Positions 1 to 11,934 of a stretch of DNA of 64,000 bases are shown here, piece by piece. Position 1 is the first letter of the stretch. Each line of letters opens with the position of its first letter. The DNA comes from Cylicocyclus nassatus. Its lineage: Eukaryota > Nematoda > Chromadorea > Rhabditida > Strongylidae. The stretch is taken from assembly GCA_958299035.1 (NCBI GenBank), contig CATQJL010000223.1, forward strand, positions 52,496,302 through 52,560,301, written 5' to 3'. Under the pieces are notes generated by a model. The model did no database searches, was not told the origin of the DNA, and saw nothing but the letters and a program-made list of their open reading frames with translations. The position numbers were made by a program, and so were the translations under genes.

Positions 1-2930
1 TAGGAGGATGGCCTCATATTACAGCAAAATTGCAGCCAACAAGCTTCGATAGCCCCGAAAAAATTTAGATGCGACCCAGATACGACCCCCCTTTCCTGAA
101 TTTTTGCTACCATACATAAAATCATAAGAAAATCCACAGTTTACAGAATAAGACCAGATTTCGCACAGTGATAACAGGGCTCATCTAAAGTACATATAAA
201 TTATAAGGACCATATAATTAGCATTACAAAAGATTTTCGAATTATTGATTGTCATTGTTGATCTAGATGTGCGCTTTTGTCGAGTGTGTGAGACTTCGGT
301 GAGGTTCCGGAAGCAGAATTTCTAAGCCAATGGGTGCGCCCAGCATCTCTAGCGCACATACGCACCTTCAGTAATGTTCGAGATTCTGCAAGTTTTTTTT
401 CTGAATTTTCAGGCATACTTCAGGCCAGCAAATTCGATTCCCGTATGCGACACAAATTTTTACACGGAGAACAAAATGACATTCTTGATCTACGAAAGAC
501 GTTTTCGACTAAGAAGCTCAGTTTCTACCTCTTCCACAGTTTTTCCTGCGAAAAAAACCGCTTCGGCGCCGTCCAGAACGACGTCAAAAACGTGCATGAG
601 CACGGTAGTTTGAAAATTCGTAACTAAGGCCAGGAAAAGATTGAGAGGCTGCAAAGAACAGGTTCTGTAGCATAGTGCCCAGACTATTCATAGAGAAAGT
701 TTCAGCCCTTGAGGAGCAGTGAGCTCGAAAAAATTTAGATGCGACTCTCGCAAATTTAGATGCGATCCTAGAAAGCAAAAACTGGGATTTTTAAGCTTAA
801 AATTTTGTAACTTTTCAGAGAAGTCATAAAACAGCCTGAAATTTTTATGAGGGAAAGTAGGAGGATGGCCTCATATTACAGCAAAATTGCAGCCAACAAG
901 CTTCGATAGCCCCGAAAAAATTTAGATGCGACCCAGATACGACCCCCCTTTCCTGAATTTTTGCTACCATACATAAAATCATAAGAAAATCCACAGTTTA
1001 CAGAATAAGACCAGATTTCGCACAGTGATAACAGGGCTCATCTAAAGTACATATAAATTATAAGGACCATATAATTAGCATTACAAAAGATTTTCGAATT
1101 ATTGATTGTCATTGTTGATCTAGATGTGCGCTTTTGTCGAGTGTGTGAGACTTCGGTGAGGTTCCGGAAGCAGAATTTCTAAGCCAATGGGTGCGCCCAG
1201 CATCTCTAGCGCACATACGCACCTTCAGTAATGTTCGAGATTCTGCAAGTTTTTTTTCTGAATTTTCAGGCATACTTCAGGCCAGCAAATTCGATTCCCG
1301 TATGCGACACAAATTTTTACACGGAGAACAAAATGACATTCTTGATCTACGAAAGACGTTTTCGACTAAGAAGCTCAGTTTCTACCTCTTCCACAGTTTT
1401 TCCTGCGAAAAAAACCGCTTCGGCGCCGTCCAGAACGACGTCAAAAACGTGCATGAGCACGGTAGTTTGAAAATTCGTAACTAAGGCCAGGAAAAGATTG
1501 AGAGGCTGCAAAGAACAGGTTCTGTAGCATAGTGCCCAGACTATTCATAGAGAAAGTTTCAGCCCTTGAGGAGCAGTGAGCTCGAAAAAATTTAGATGCG
1601 ACTCTCGCAAATTTAGATGCGATCCTAGAAAGCAAAAACTGGGATTTTTAAGCTTAAAATTTTGTAACTTTTCAGAGAAGTCATAAAACAGCCTGAAATT
1701 TTTATGAGGGAAAGTAGGAGGATGGCCTCATATTACAGCAAAATTGCAGCCAACAAGCTTCGATAGCCCCGAAAAAATTTAGATGCGACCCAGATACGAC
1801 CCCCCTTTCCTGAATTTTTGCTACCATACATAAAATCATAAGAAAATCCACAGTTTACAGAATAAGACCAGATTTCGCACAGTGATAACAGGGCTCATCT
1901 AAAGTACATATAAATTATAAGGACCATATAATTAGCATTACAAAAGATTTTCGAATTATTGATTGTCATTGTTGATCTAGATGTGCGCTTTTGTCGAGTG
2001 TGTGAGACTTCGGTGAGGTTCCGGAAGCAGAATTTCTAAGCCAATGGGTGCGCCCAGCATCTCTAGCGCACATACGCACCTTCAGTAATGTTCGAGATTC
2101 TGCAAGTTTTTTTTCTGAATTTTCAGGCATACTTCAGGCCAGCAAATTCGATTCCCGTATGCGACACAAATTTTTACACGGAGAACAAAATGACATTCTT
2201 GATCTACGAAAGACGTTTTCGACTAAGAAGCTCAGTTTCTACCTCTTCCACAGTTTTTCCTGCGAAAAAAACCGCTTCGGCGCCGTCCAGAACGACGTCA
2301 AAAACGTGCATGAGCACGGTAGTTTGAAAATTCGTAACTAAGGCCAGGAAAAGATTGAGAGGCTGCAAAGAACAGGTTCTGTAGCATAGTGCCCAGACTA
2401 TTCATAGAGAAAGTTTCAGCCCTTGAGGAGCAGTGAGCTCGAAAAAATTTAGATGCGACTCTCGCAAATTTAGATGCGATCCTAGAAAGCAAAAACTGGG
2501 ATTTTTAAGCTTAAAATTTTGTAACTTTTCAGAGAAGTCATAAAACAGCCTGAAATTTTTATGAGGGAAAGTAGGAGGATGGCCTCATATTACAGCAAAA
2601 TTGCAGCCAACAGCTTCGATAGCCCCGAAAAAATTTAGATGCGACCCAGATACGACCCCCCTTTCCTGAATTTTTGCTACCATACATAAAATCATAAGAA
2701 AATCCACAGTTTACAGAATAAGACCAGATTTCGCACAGTGATAACAGGGATCATCTAAAGTACATATAAATTATAAGGACCATATAGTTAGCATTACAAA
2801 AAGATTTTCGAATTATTGATTGTCATTGTTGATCTAGATGTGCGCTTTTGTCGAGTGTGTGAGACTTCGGTGAGGTTCCGGAAGCAGAATTTCTAGGCCA
2901 ATGGGTACATCCAGCATCTCTAGCACACAT
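1..2930. repeat. 857-bp tandem repeat, 3 full copies plus a truncated copy
   Basis: Copies begin at 1, 858, 1715 and 2572. The first three look identical base for base; the fourth stops near 2930 and carries small differences (a lost A in the AACAAGCTTC stretch, CAGGGATCAT for CAGGGCTCAT, one extra A before GATTTTCG). This pattern fits recent unequal duplication with the oldest, diverged copy at the right edge. Each unit holds three copies of the short motif AAATTTAGATGCGA. The array enters from outside the window, so total copy number is unknown. Short open frames inside it use GTG or other non-ATG starts and resemble nothing I know, so I call it non-coding. Confidence 0.95.
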
Positions 2931-3175
2931 ACTAGTGTTTGCGGTTCTCACATTGTTTTATGCACTGAAAGATACAGACTGCTGATGGCTTATCTCGTGA
3001 TTGCAGTGATTTATCAGGTGTTTCTTTTTGCAGCGATGCAGTAGCTCTACGGAAATCAGAGATCTGATTTTTTTCTTTATGGAATGCGAGCAGTGAATCA
3101 CTTGCGTTTCGCTGTGCGGTTGGCTCTCCTATCGACTCTCTTGACCAAAACTTCACCATCGGGAGTAATGCCATA

Positions 3176-6100
3176 ATGTGCTGCCTGACGCTAATTTACA
3201 TCTTCGCTATCCTTCCCATATCGAATGCACTAGACGATTGCCATCCTTACATCAGCGAAATTTCTTCGCTAAAATTCCGGAATACTGCTAACCTGCAGTA
3301 TATCGAACTAGCAGTCGAGGAAAATTGCCGAAAAGATGACAGCGTCATGAAGAAGCTCAAACTCAGTTCCTATGGTCTACTTGCAATCAATACGAAGTCT
3401 CCTTTGGTGAGTTAATCACTTTCAAAGTTTTCTCTGCTTCTCGCTATTTGATGCTAGAGCGTGGTTGAGAACCGATGAGCGGCTTAGTTTTAATTTTTAC
3501 AGTCTAATCTTAAATATAGAGCTAAATGTCCGTAGGTCTTTATGGGGAGGAGGGGGGGGGGGGTAAGTGAGCATGCTGATTACAAATATGTTGTTGAGCG
3601 CCGTGCGGATGCGGGTTTGCCAGCTAGTTGCTTGTAAAGGTTGTAATCCTCGTTTTGATGACTTTTTAATCAGATGGATGCTCGAGAGAATTTTTTCGCA
3701 ACAACATTCGTCGACTACAACAATCAAAAATGGCCAAAAAGCAGCGAATACCAAGCTTTCTTTGTCATTGGTAGCCAAGAAAGAGGCGATGTAGATGTTC
3801 CAATTGGAAATTTTCCACGGGCTCAAAAGAGGATTCACTTTAACTTTTTCAGTATGCGGGCGAGTTCCGCAAAATGTTCTCGTTTTGTGAATTGGCCTTT
3901 TTGCGATCATTCCTCCGAGCATCTGGAAGGTCAATCGTCACTTAAGCAATACTTTGCTTCTTCTTCTCAAACAGAAAGTCCACGAATTCATGGCGAAGAC
4001 TACTTACTTCAAGGGCAAACAGCTTTTATGCTTCTCAAGCTAAGCGGAGAAGACGCCTCCTACTTTGTTGACAAATTTAGTTACGTGCAGACCGTGAGCG
4101 GCAACACAGTTTATAGTGAGGATAGATTACATGTAACCAGAGAAAAGCAGCGATGGCTGTCGGAGCGTATTGTTGATATGGTAGTATTTACACCATCAAA
4201 CGACCTTTCACGAGTCATTCCAATGGAGCGAATGGACCTGATCTGGTCGCGCTTACGTCGTCCAATGATCTTCTACATTCTTCCACCGGATATTCTCACG
4301 GATAGCAATTCCATTTCTTTTTGTCCTCATTCACAGTGGGCTGTCTCCAGCAGAACTCCCGGCTATGATAATGTTTGTGAAGGAGAGGGGTTTACTACAA
4401 ACTTGCTGCAGTGGGAGAAGCTGTCTAATCCACAATCTCCTATCCAGGTTCTAGAAGAGCAAGATGATGTGCTTTCTTTGAGGGGACTCGGTGATCCTAT
4501 AGAACCGCTGTATGCCTCTGCTTCGTCTGGAAGCTTTGGAGACACATCAGTCACACCAAGACCTTATATCGGTTTTGGTGTTGCTGACGAGCGATTCTCC
4601 GTCCTTGACGGAAGGGTTAAGCAGCTACTGGAAATGGTTCAGCTGATCGCATCTAAACAAAATCACTTCTTTAACGCTCACAAGGCCCTCGCTCAGCAAG
4701 CGCAACAAACCAGCAATCTTCTGCATCATATGATGGACGAGATGAGAGAAAGAAGCGAGTTACACAATGCCGAGATAGAACAAGCGGAAAAAGAACTGAA
4801 AATTCAATTTGGACTTTATCTGGATACCGAAGAGAAGTCAGTACTCTCTGGCAACCTCAAAAAACTCAAAATAAATGACGTGGAGCTGACGCAAAGTCAA
4901 ATTAGAACGTTACTGAACAAACCCTATCTTAGGTACTATAGGCACCCAGATTTTCCTGACGCAGATTTTATGCGGTGCTCATTATGTAACAGAGAGTCTA
5001 CAGAGTTTGATCCACTTAAAGCTTTCGCTGAGTGTGCGCGATCCGATGCGGGAAGAGTTGAGAAGAAAGTTAATCTCCTCGGAAAGGACAGTGTGTTTTG
5101 CATGAAAAAACTGTCAAGCGTTTCTTCACGAGAGCGACCTCACTTGCCGTTTACTCGCCTTCTTGAGCGCTTGTCTATTCATGAGAGCTCCAAAGAGCAT
5201 ACGCAGCACATGGACGAGTTTTTTAACAGACAAACGGAGCGGAAGAAAACCACAACAGATGATATTGCAGCGACAGTAACATCGAGTCTCGCCGCCTATA
5301 CCATAGCTAAACAAGGGCTACCGTTTTCCACGCAATTCCCACTGCTTATAACGGCAATGAGATCTGGTTCTATCGGCGTCAGCGCACATCATGATCCCAC
5401 TACGGTGCGTCGAATGGTAACGACTTTTGCGACGCATATGAAGTACGACATCCTAAAATATGTTATGACCAAGAAATTGCCGTTTACACTTCTTCTAGAT
5501 GGTTCCTCATCTTCTCGTGGAGTAAAGTGGATAGTATTCTTACTTCGAACTGTGTCACCGCAGCATCGTCCTATCACACTGCATTTCTTCCTTGCTGAGG
5601 TTGAAAGCGAATCTGCAGAACATATCGTTGAAGCTCTCTTCAGACATTTCGACAGCATGGAATCTTGGCGGGATGCCCCAGGTTTACCACACTCAGTGCG
5701 GCGATACGCACTGAAGAACATGATAGCTTTATCAACTGATGGAGCAGCAGTTATGCAAGGGCATGTTGGTGGCGTCTACGCATTGCTGAAGGATCGCCTG
5801 ACGGAAGAAACCGCTGGAGATTTTCGTCCGCGTAGTAGTCTCCTTCTTTCAGTGTGCATGGCGCATAAGCTCAATCTAGTTTTTGCCTCCCAAAACGGTG
5901 AACTATTCAAGCTAGTTCAGGCAGTCATTATGGAAATGCATCATCTCCTTGGTTCTACAGTGCGAACGACTGGACGAGCTGCTTACCATATGATTGCAAA
6001 GAAAATGCGCTATAAGCCACTAGAGATGTTGGCTTTATTCACGGTACGATGGTCTGCGAGCTTGGCAAATGCAGTATCCAATGTCATTAGAATGTATCCG

Positions 6101-7423
6101 GTTCTTATTGAAACTATGAGGGAGTTACAACGAGATAGATACGGCGCAGCAACAATGAGAAGAGCTAGAATTGCACATTGGGTGCTCACGGATGGGAGAG
6201 TGTTCCTGGCTTTAAACCATGCAAATACTACACTTCAAGAGCTCTCATTATTTTCGCTGAGGCTACAAAACGAAGAAGCTCTTCTGATAGATAATATCCG
6301 AAAATGGAAAGAGCTGTACTATCTTATCGAACAATATGTTCTTAGTAGCAGAACAACGACACGATTGCTTGAAAGGGGAGAACTCAAAGCATTTGATAGA
6401 GTGCGCGATAGATACCGTCGGATTGAAAGAGATGAACTTTATGATTACGACGCCAATTCAGGGGGAGAAGAGTGGAGCAACAACAACTTATTACTATCCT
6501 ACAATCCCAAGCTTTTCAAGATTATAATCCTTCTGTGGTTGCTGAAGAGGACAGCGACGAGCGAGAGGAGATGCTGACATTCAAACGATTCAGATACCTT
6601 GAAGGAACTCCTGACGAAGTGTACACTGCAGCTGGAGATCCAGAGCAAAGCTTTTCTGCTGAGGACGCCCCCGAGATTGACAAAAGCGCATTGTTGCGCT
6701 TTAACCTGCGAAAGGCTTACCATGATTTTGTGTCAACTTCTTTTCAAGATGCCGCGGAGAGGTTTTACAATGATGTCAAAGATCAACTGCTTGCGCGAAT
6801 GGGCGAAACAAGAGCGCATGAGCTCCACGCTAACGACTTAATGGCGCTGGAAAAATCTACAATCATGGACGTAGTGGATTTCGATGGAGACTTTGACACG
6901 GGATTCGTTGACTACGTGCCATCAGGAGCTAATTACTTTAACAGAGGCTGCCCGAGCTACATTGACCCGGTCTCAAATGCGCTCGATCCACAAGAGCGCC
7001 ATCGTTCTATTTACGCCTCAATTTCCGCTCTCGAAAGATACTGCAACATCCAAAATCTAAGATCCCCTATGATACGATTCTTCAACACCATACCAAAAAC
7101 GGCTAAAACATGCTTGCAATGGAACAGCGGTTACAAAGATATGCAACAAAGCGCATCTTTCTATCAGATGCTTCTCGCTAATTACGATTCGTTACAGATA
7201 CCGGGCGAAGTCGTACAGGTACTAAATCATTATTCGCTTTAAATGCAACTTAGGCATGATGTTTTAGGCAATTAAATGTGTGTTAGTCGTTCCTGCAAGT
7301 AATGCAGATCCAGAACGTAGCTTTTCGGCTGCGAATAGACTCACAAAAGATGAAAGAAGCAATTTGGCAACAAGCACCCTCGATTCATTGATGACGTATG
7401 TGATGATTTCTAAGTGCCTTTAA
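3176..7423 (+). CDS. Secreted-protein N-terminus fused in frame to a hAT-type transposase
   Basis: Exons 3176-3406, 3674-about 6470, a frame change, then to 7218, and 7268-7423. Exon 1 opens with ATG and a clear signal peptide (hydrophobic run ILPISNA), followed by cysteines and a segment like a lamin-tail/LTD-type extracellular fold (LQYIELAVEENC, later TPGYDNVC). It splices with GTGAGT to exon 2 in phase 0. Exon 2 stays open for over 900 codons. After roughly codon 240 it becomes transposase: a CxxC element (RCSLC), catalytic-type LLLDGSSSSRG, a second acidic site LSTDGAAVM, and CMAHKLNL, the hAT CxxH signature. The last exon encodes the hAT dimerisation block (NADPERSFSAANRLTKDER). The intron at 7219-7267 is 49 nt, phase 0. 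A frame change is needed between 6445 and 6577, probably an indel in the five-G run at 6461-6465, so the copy may be inactive. The transposase call is firm; the LTD-like label is tentative. Confidence 0.75.
4390..7423 (+). mobile_element. hAT-superfamily transposase-derived region (element ends not found)
   Basis: The transposase-like part spans a predicted helical segment (around 4600-4860), a CxxC motif, an RNase H-like core (5490-5900) and the C-terminal dimerisation exon. The DDE-type acidic positions are seen as DGSSSS and TDGAAV; I could not place the final glutamate with confidence. I looked for short terminal inverted repeats and an 8-bp target duplication around 4.3 kb and 7.4-8.3 kb and found none, so boundaries are approximate. 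The closest relatives by eye are the hAT proteins that gave rise to animal ZBED/ZMYM-like genes. Confidence 0.75.
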
Positions 7424-7452
7424 ACTTGGGTCCGCTCTATTGACATTTGCAG

Positions 7453-7830
7453 AATACAAAGGGATGGTCCCAGCATTTTGACTGTCAAAATTCAACAGCT
7501 AGCCGCGCAATGGCTGCATCCTCGTCCAGGCCTAAATCTACATCCAGGACGACCTTCTACGTTTGGAAGAGAAGGCAGTCTCATGAAAGAGATAAAAACA
7601 GCTCTTGCAAGTGGTATGTTTTTCTTCCAATTTACCTGCGGCTACATATGTTTGAGATTTAAGGGGATGTCAGCGGTTTGATTGCTAAACATACTGAACA
7701 CTACATGACTATGCACGGGCTGAGAACTCGCCATGACGTCAAGGAAATCAGCACTCGACTTCAGAACGAAGAGGAGGCCAAACTAGCAATTTTTTCTATC
7801 GGCTCAGTTGCCGAAACAAGTCCATCGTAA
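7453..7830 (+). CDS. Two spliced exons downstream of the transposase, possible 3' end of the interrupted secreted gene
   Basis: Exon 7453-7613 follows an acceptor at TTTGCAG and enters in phase 2. It ends at donor GTATGT in phase 1 and joins 7674-7830 after TTTAAG. The joined peptide is continuous (KIQQLAAQWLHPRPGLNLH, then DVSGLIAKHTEHYMTMHGLR, then EEEAKLAIFSIGSVAETSPS) and ends at TAA 7828. Phase agreement and a charged helical composition favour real coding sequence. I do not recognise the family. Its place just after the transposase stop suggests that these are the C-terminal exons of the gene beginning at 3176, with the transposon between. Alternatively they form part of the mobile element or an alternative 3' end. 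Confidence 0.5.
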
Positions 7831-8277
7831 TAACTCAACGACAATTTTCTCGAACTTTCATGACAACATCTTTGAAGATAAACACTTTTTTATCGCCAGT
7901 TTCTTGAAGCGGCCTTACTGCGCTCTATGACTGCAGACGAGAGGAGTTAAAAACCTAACTAACCTAAGTATAAAAACAAGTCAAGTCATACTCTCTCAAA
8001 AATGCAGCAAATAAAGAGAGTTGCTACATAAGCAAATGTTTTACATTGCATGTTGCTCAGTCGTTCTCATTTGATATATTGGTACTCAGCATTCTAAGAA
8101 TTATTGTAACGAACATGTATTAATTATTTAAAATAATTATTAGATGTTATTACTACTATTTGATTAATAACTATTACATGTTATTATATTTCATTAATAA
8201 CATGTAATAATTAAATAGTAAATTATTACTAATTGATTTGCTTTCAAGCGTACGGTTTTTTATCCAAACTACCCCTT
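7831..8277. other. AT-rich spacer with a long imperfect hairpin
   Basis: No gene seen. Bases 8155-8220 fold back on themselves: the arm containing ATTACATGTTATTA (around 8174-8187) pairs with TAATAACATGTAAT (8192 onward), extended on both sides by near-complementary TACTATTT and AAATAGTA. The loop is very short. This could be a cruciform, or the centre of a foldback element. Confidence 0.6.
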
Positions 8278-9839
8278 TTACGACCCCCCCCCCCCACCGT
8301 AGGCCCCCTTTACGACCCCCCGTTGCGACAGTCGCATCACACGCTTGACCCTGGGGCCAATATGATGGTACACTTGCCCATGTATGCGATAGCAGTACGG
8401 CCCACGTCCTCGAGGCACATCAACCTGAGCACCCATCGAAGCCATTGCTAAAGCTGAGTTGAAATTTCTGATGTTAGTGAAGAAGTTGTTACGGCGTTCT
8501 CGTCGCTGTAGCAATGATGAGCTTCCTAGAAAGAGCTCTTGTATCAGAATAGGGAAATCGTTGAAAAAATCCAGAGAAAAGTGTCCAAAATCGCAACAAT
8601 CACCAAAAGTATTAGCGTGCTGTTGCTTAACCTCGAAACCGAAATGTAGCGCACCACAGTTCGAGCAACGACGATCAAGCTCTCCTAAGTGGTTAATGAT
8701 TGACATGCGTTGTCGAGTGCTATTCCGAGGGTATTGGCAACATTGCGACGCTGACGGTTCCTATTCATTGTTGGTTCCCGCGCCTCTTGTTCTTCATTCC
8801 GGCGCTGAAGATTCTCCTGATGGCGATCTGCTTCTTCTTCCTCGTTTTCTTGCGCTCTGCGCAGTCTCTGCCGCATCGCATTCCTTCTTCGGCGTTCAGC
8901 GCCCTCCTCACTCGTCTGATTTTGCAGTAGTCTCTGCTGACGCTGATTCTGTATCAAAAGACGCTGCGCACGGTCCTCGGCACTTTCAGCTTGTCGTCGC
9001 CTTTGCTGACGCTCAGCATTCACAAAAAGACGCTCAGCGCGTTCCTCGGTGCTCTCATTTTGACGACGTCTTTCTCGACGCTCAACATTCGCTAATAGCC
9101 GTTGAGCACGATCCTCACTGCTTTCGTTCTGGCGACGTCTCCGTTGACGCGCAGCATTCGCCAATAGCCGTTTAGAACGATCCTCATCGTTTTCGTTCTG
9201 GCGACGTCTATGTTGACGCGCAGCATTCGCCAATAGCCGTTCAGAACGATCCTCATTGTTTTCGTTCTGGCGACGTATCCGTTGACTCGCAGCATTCGCC
9301 AATAGCCGTTCAGAGCGATCCTCATAGTTTTCGTTCAGCCGACGCCTTTGCTGGAGCTCAGCAAGCGCTGATAGACGTTCAGCACGATCTTGACTGCTTT
9401 CATTCTGGCGACGTCTCTGTTGACGCTGCGCGTCAGCGGAACGACGTTCAGCATTTTCGGTTAAACTTTCATGTTCACGTGATTCGCGATGACGTTGCGA
9501 ATCTTGCGCACGTCTAACGGAACGGTGCTCAGCATCTTCATGCTGGCGTTCTAGCTGATGGCGCACCGCGTCTGCACTCCTCCGTAAAGCACGCTGCCCT
9601 TCTCCTTCGGCCGTGCGATGACTTCTTTGGCGGTCAGCATCTGATGCATGAATGCGAGGACGCCCACGCCTACGGTTTTCTGGCTGCTGGTTAAACTCCA
9701 TTTCACTACTTTTTATCTGAATCAGATATTTCAAGTAAAGCAACTCTGTCGGTGACATAACACCACATAGTTTGTTCTGATTGAGAATTTTCTCTTTTTG
9801 CCAGCCAATATTTTGCGCAAACACGGTGAAATGTGACAC
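8278..9839 (-). pseudogene. Helitron Rep/helicase protein, N-terminal fragment, frameshifted and truncated
   Basis: Two minus-strand frames, 9839-8685 and 8706-8278, together match the N-terminal part of animal Helitron proteins. The second frame has the diagnostic string HLGELDRRCSNCGALHF, a downstream CC, then FFTNIRNFNSALAMASMG and GPYCYRIHGQVYHHIGP. In Helitrons this precedes the Rep nuclease domain. The first frame ends at a stop while the second carries on in another frame, so at least one indel lies near 8700. The protein is cut off at a C/G homopolymer near 8284-8294, with no Rep (HUH) or helicase domain, so it is a decayed fragment. The upstream frame holds about nine tandem 23-residue units of type RLLANAARQRRRRQNESSEDR, very basic and predicted helical; at DNA level these are 69-bp repeats between about 8920 and 9440. 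The ATG at the start of the long frame is not otherwise supported. Confidence 0.8.
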
Positions 9840-11226
9840 TTAGTTTTTGCTACGAAAACGCTATAGAAGCCTAGACCTTAACTGCTGAATGTAAGTTCTG
9901 TAATACAATTTACGTGTTTTTGTTGATACATTTGACAAAAAGTTGGTTACTCTATCAATATACCTCGAGAGAAGACAGAATGCGAATTTAAGAACCTAAT
10001 ATTTGGCATACAAAAAAAGACTAACAGCACCTATACTTTTATTCTGAATTTTTGAAGATGAGTCATGCATTTTACCACATTTTCTGGCAGCTCAAAAAAT
10101 TTTGTAGACTGTCCATTAGGCAGGGAAAGAACCTAAGAAGAAGAAAATCTGTACGTTACTGAACACTCAAGTATCCGTCCTTCAAGTGCTATCAACAAAA
10201 AAATGCCTGCCCACACGCCAAAGATATTTGACCGCTTCAAAATGTGGATGCGACAAAGACCAAGTGTTGTGCTTCTACTTCGACTGCACTCAAGGAGAAT
10301 CGGTTATTGACACGCATTGTGCTTAGGGACTTTCATCTCGAAAACAAACGCAATTTTCTCTCATGGTGACTTGTTATAGCTAGACTTAATGACAGCTAAT
10401 AGTCCCTCATTGACCAATCTACAATACAGCTTGCTTTCTAGCAACTCTTTTGCGCACGCTTATCTTTGAATATAGACTGCGTGTGAAGGTTACCCAAAAA
10501 ATAAATATATTCTAACTACTATAATCTCAAGGACTCTTCAGTCCCATTGTGTCAGCTTTACAGGCGCTACCGGTGCATTATTACAACGGCTGCTTGGCTA
10601 GCCGCTAGTTTACCGCTAGTGCTAAATTTTGCAATGACTCAAGAGAAACTGCACGGATATTGACTGTGGTGCTCAACAACACGGCAACAGAGCTGCACCG
10701 GTAAAACCTGCAAAGTATGGCTATCCAAAAACAAAACGTCTCAGATAAACTCTGTATGAGTGGAAAATCTACAGTGCATTTTCAATCCGTCTTAGGACGA
10801 TGCGCTCTCGCGTTGCAACATTCGTTGCGTTTACGGTGGTAGATGCATCCTATGATGACTAAGTGCATCTCCTCGTTCCTTTCCTTAACTTCTCAAACAT
10901 CCATCAAATGAAAGGTACGGTTTCACGGTAAGATGCCTTGGCTATAGCGGATTGAGAATGACTGCGCGTAGAGCAAATGCACGAAACCTACCGCTTCGAC
11001 TAATTCAATCGAAATGAGACATTGCACTCACGACAGTATCACATTTCTGATTCAAGCTTGTGCTTACTTGCACCTTGTATATACTTGGTGCAAATACTTC
11101 CAAACATCATTGCTTTGTCCGTTAGCTCTTTCAAAAGAAAAAAGTTGATTTCATACGTCCGGCCAAAACGTTCACTGACATTTGTAGAATGTTTAAGTTC
11201 TTTTCTTTTTGGTATGGCCTGTGTAA
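9840..11226. other. No gene found
   Basis: No open frame with coding character on either strand. The sequence is AT-rich and unremarkable. Confidence 0.6.
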
Positions 11227-11279
11227 GGCCCCGGACAGACTTCACTCGAGATCAAATCGCGTGAAGTCTGTCCGCGGCC
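11227..11279. mobile_element. Short foldback element (palindrome with 15-bp loop)
   Basis: GGCCCCGGACAGACTTCAC pairs with GTGAAGTCTGTCCGCGGCC across TCGAGATCAAATCGC, with one unpaired base near the tip. The half-site TCAAATCGCGTGAAG resembles the arms of the element at 63014-63236, so the two may be the same family. Confidence 0.65.
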
Positions 11280-11934
11280 TAAGAGCAACAAACGCAGTGT
11301 CCAACTTAATAATAATCTCAAAGTTATAGATTACTTACAGAAATCCCAATAATTACGATGCTATTATTCACAATTTGTGCGGAGCCTATGCATGTGCTTG
11401 TAAACGCTGGTGTCTTACAGACTTTATGCGTTGTAAAGTCAAACTGCTTCCGCTTGTCCAAAGGTCTGACACGTGTGGCCAGCGCGCTGGAAGTCCTGCT
11501 TTCCTCCTGTGTTAAGTTAGCAATGAAACTCACCGAGCATCACGAATGAAATGGAGAAAGCTTTTCATTTCAGATGCACTGTCGTAAGTAACCGGTAATT
11601 TTATATGAAAGGGTTCCTTCGAATGGAGAACGAATACTTTTTCAAAATGAATACTGAACTTTTGAAAACTCAATAGTTGCCATTATAAAAACTGATAATG
11701 CGAGCTACGTCTCTGAGCGAAAATCTTTCCAATTCGTCTAGTAGAACCTCTGGAAATCGAAGAAGTGAGCACCTGCCACGTTTTGGCGCCGTTTTCGCAT
11801 GCGATTAAACTTTTCGTAGTTTTTTGAGTTGCCGGGGAAAATTTTGCGGATTTATATGCTGAACATAATCATAACTTAGCAAAAAGTTTGCTTACTGAAC
11901 TACTTTTGCGGCTAAAAAGAAAAGTGGACCCGTT

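Noticed and set aside
334..2492. Repeated 97-, 79- and 64-codon frames in the 857-bp units
   Set aside because: Identical only because the DNA repeat is identical; the 97-codon frame begins at GTG, overlaps others on both strands, and shows no family resemblance.
6401..6460. 60-nt intron to repair the transposase frame
   Set aside because: The GT and AG exist, but the splice leaves the wrong frame.
8459..9325. Plus-strand 238-codon and minus-strand 77-codon frames opposite the Helitron
   Set aside because: Shadows of the 69-bp repeats in the Helitron coding strand.
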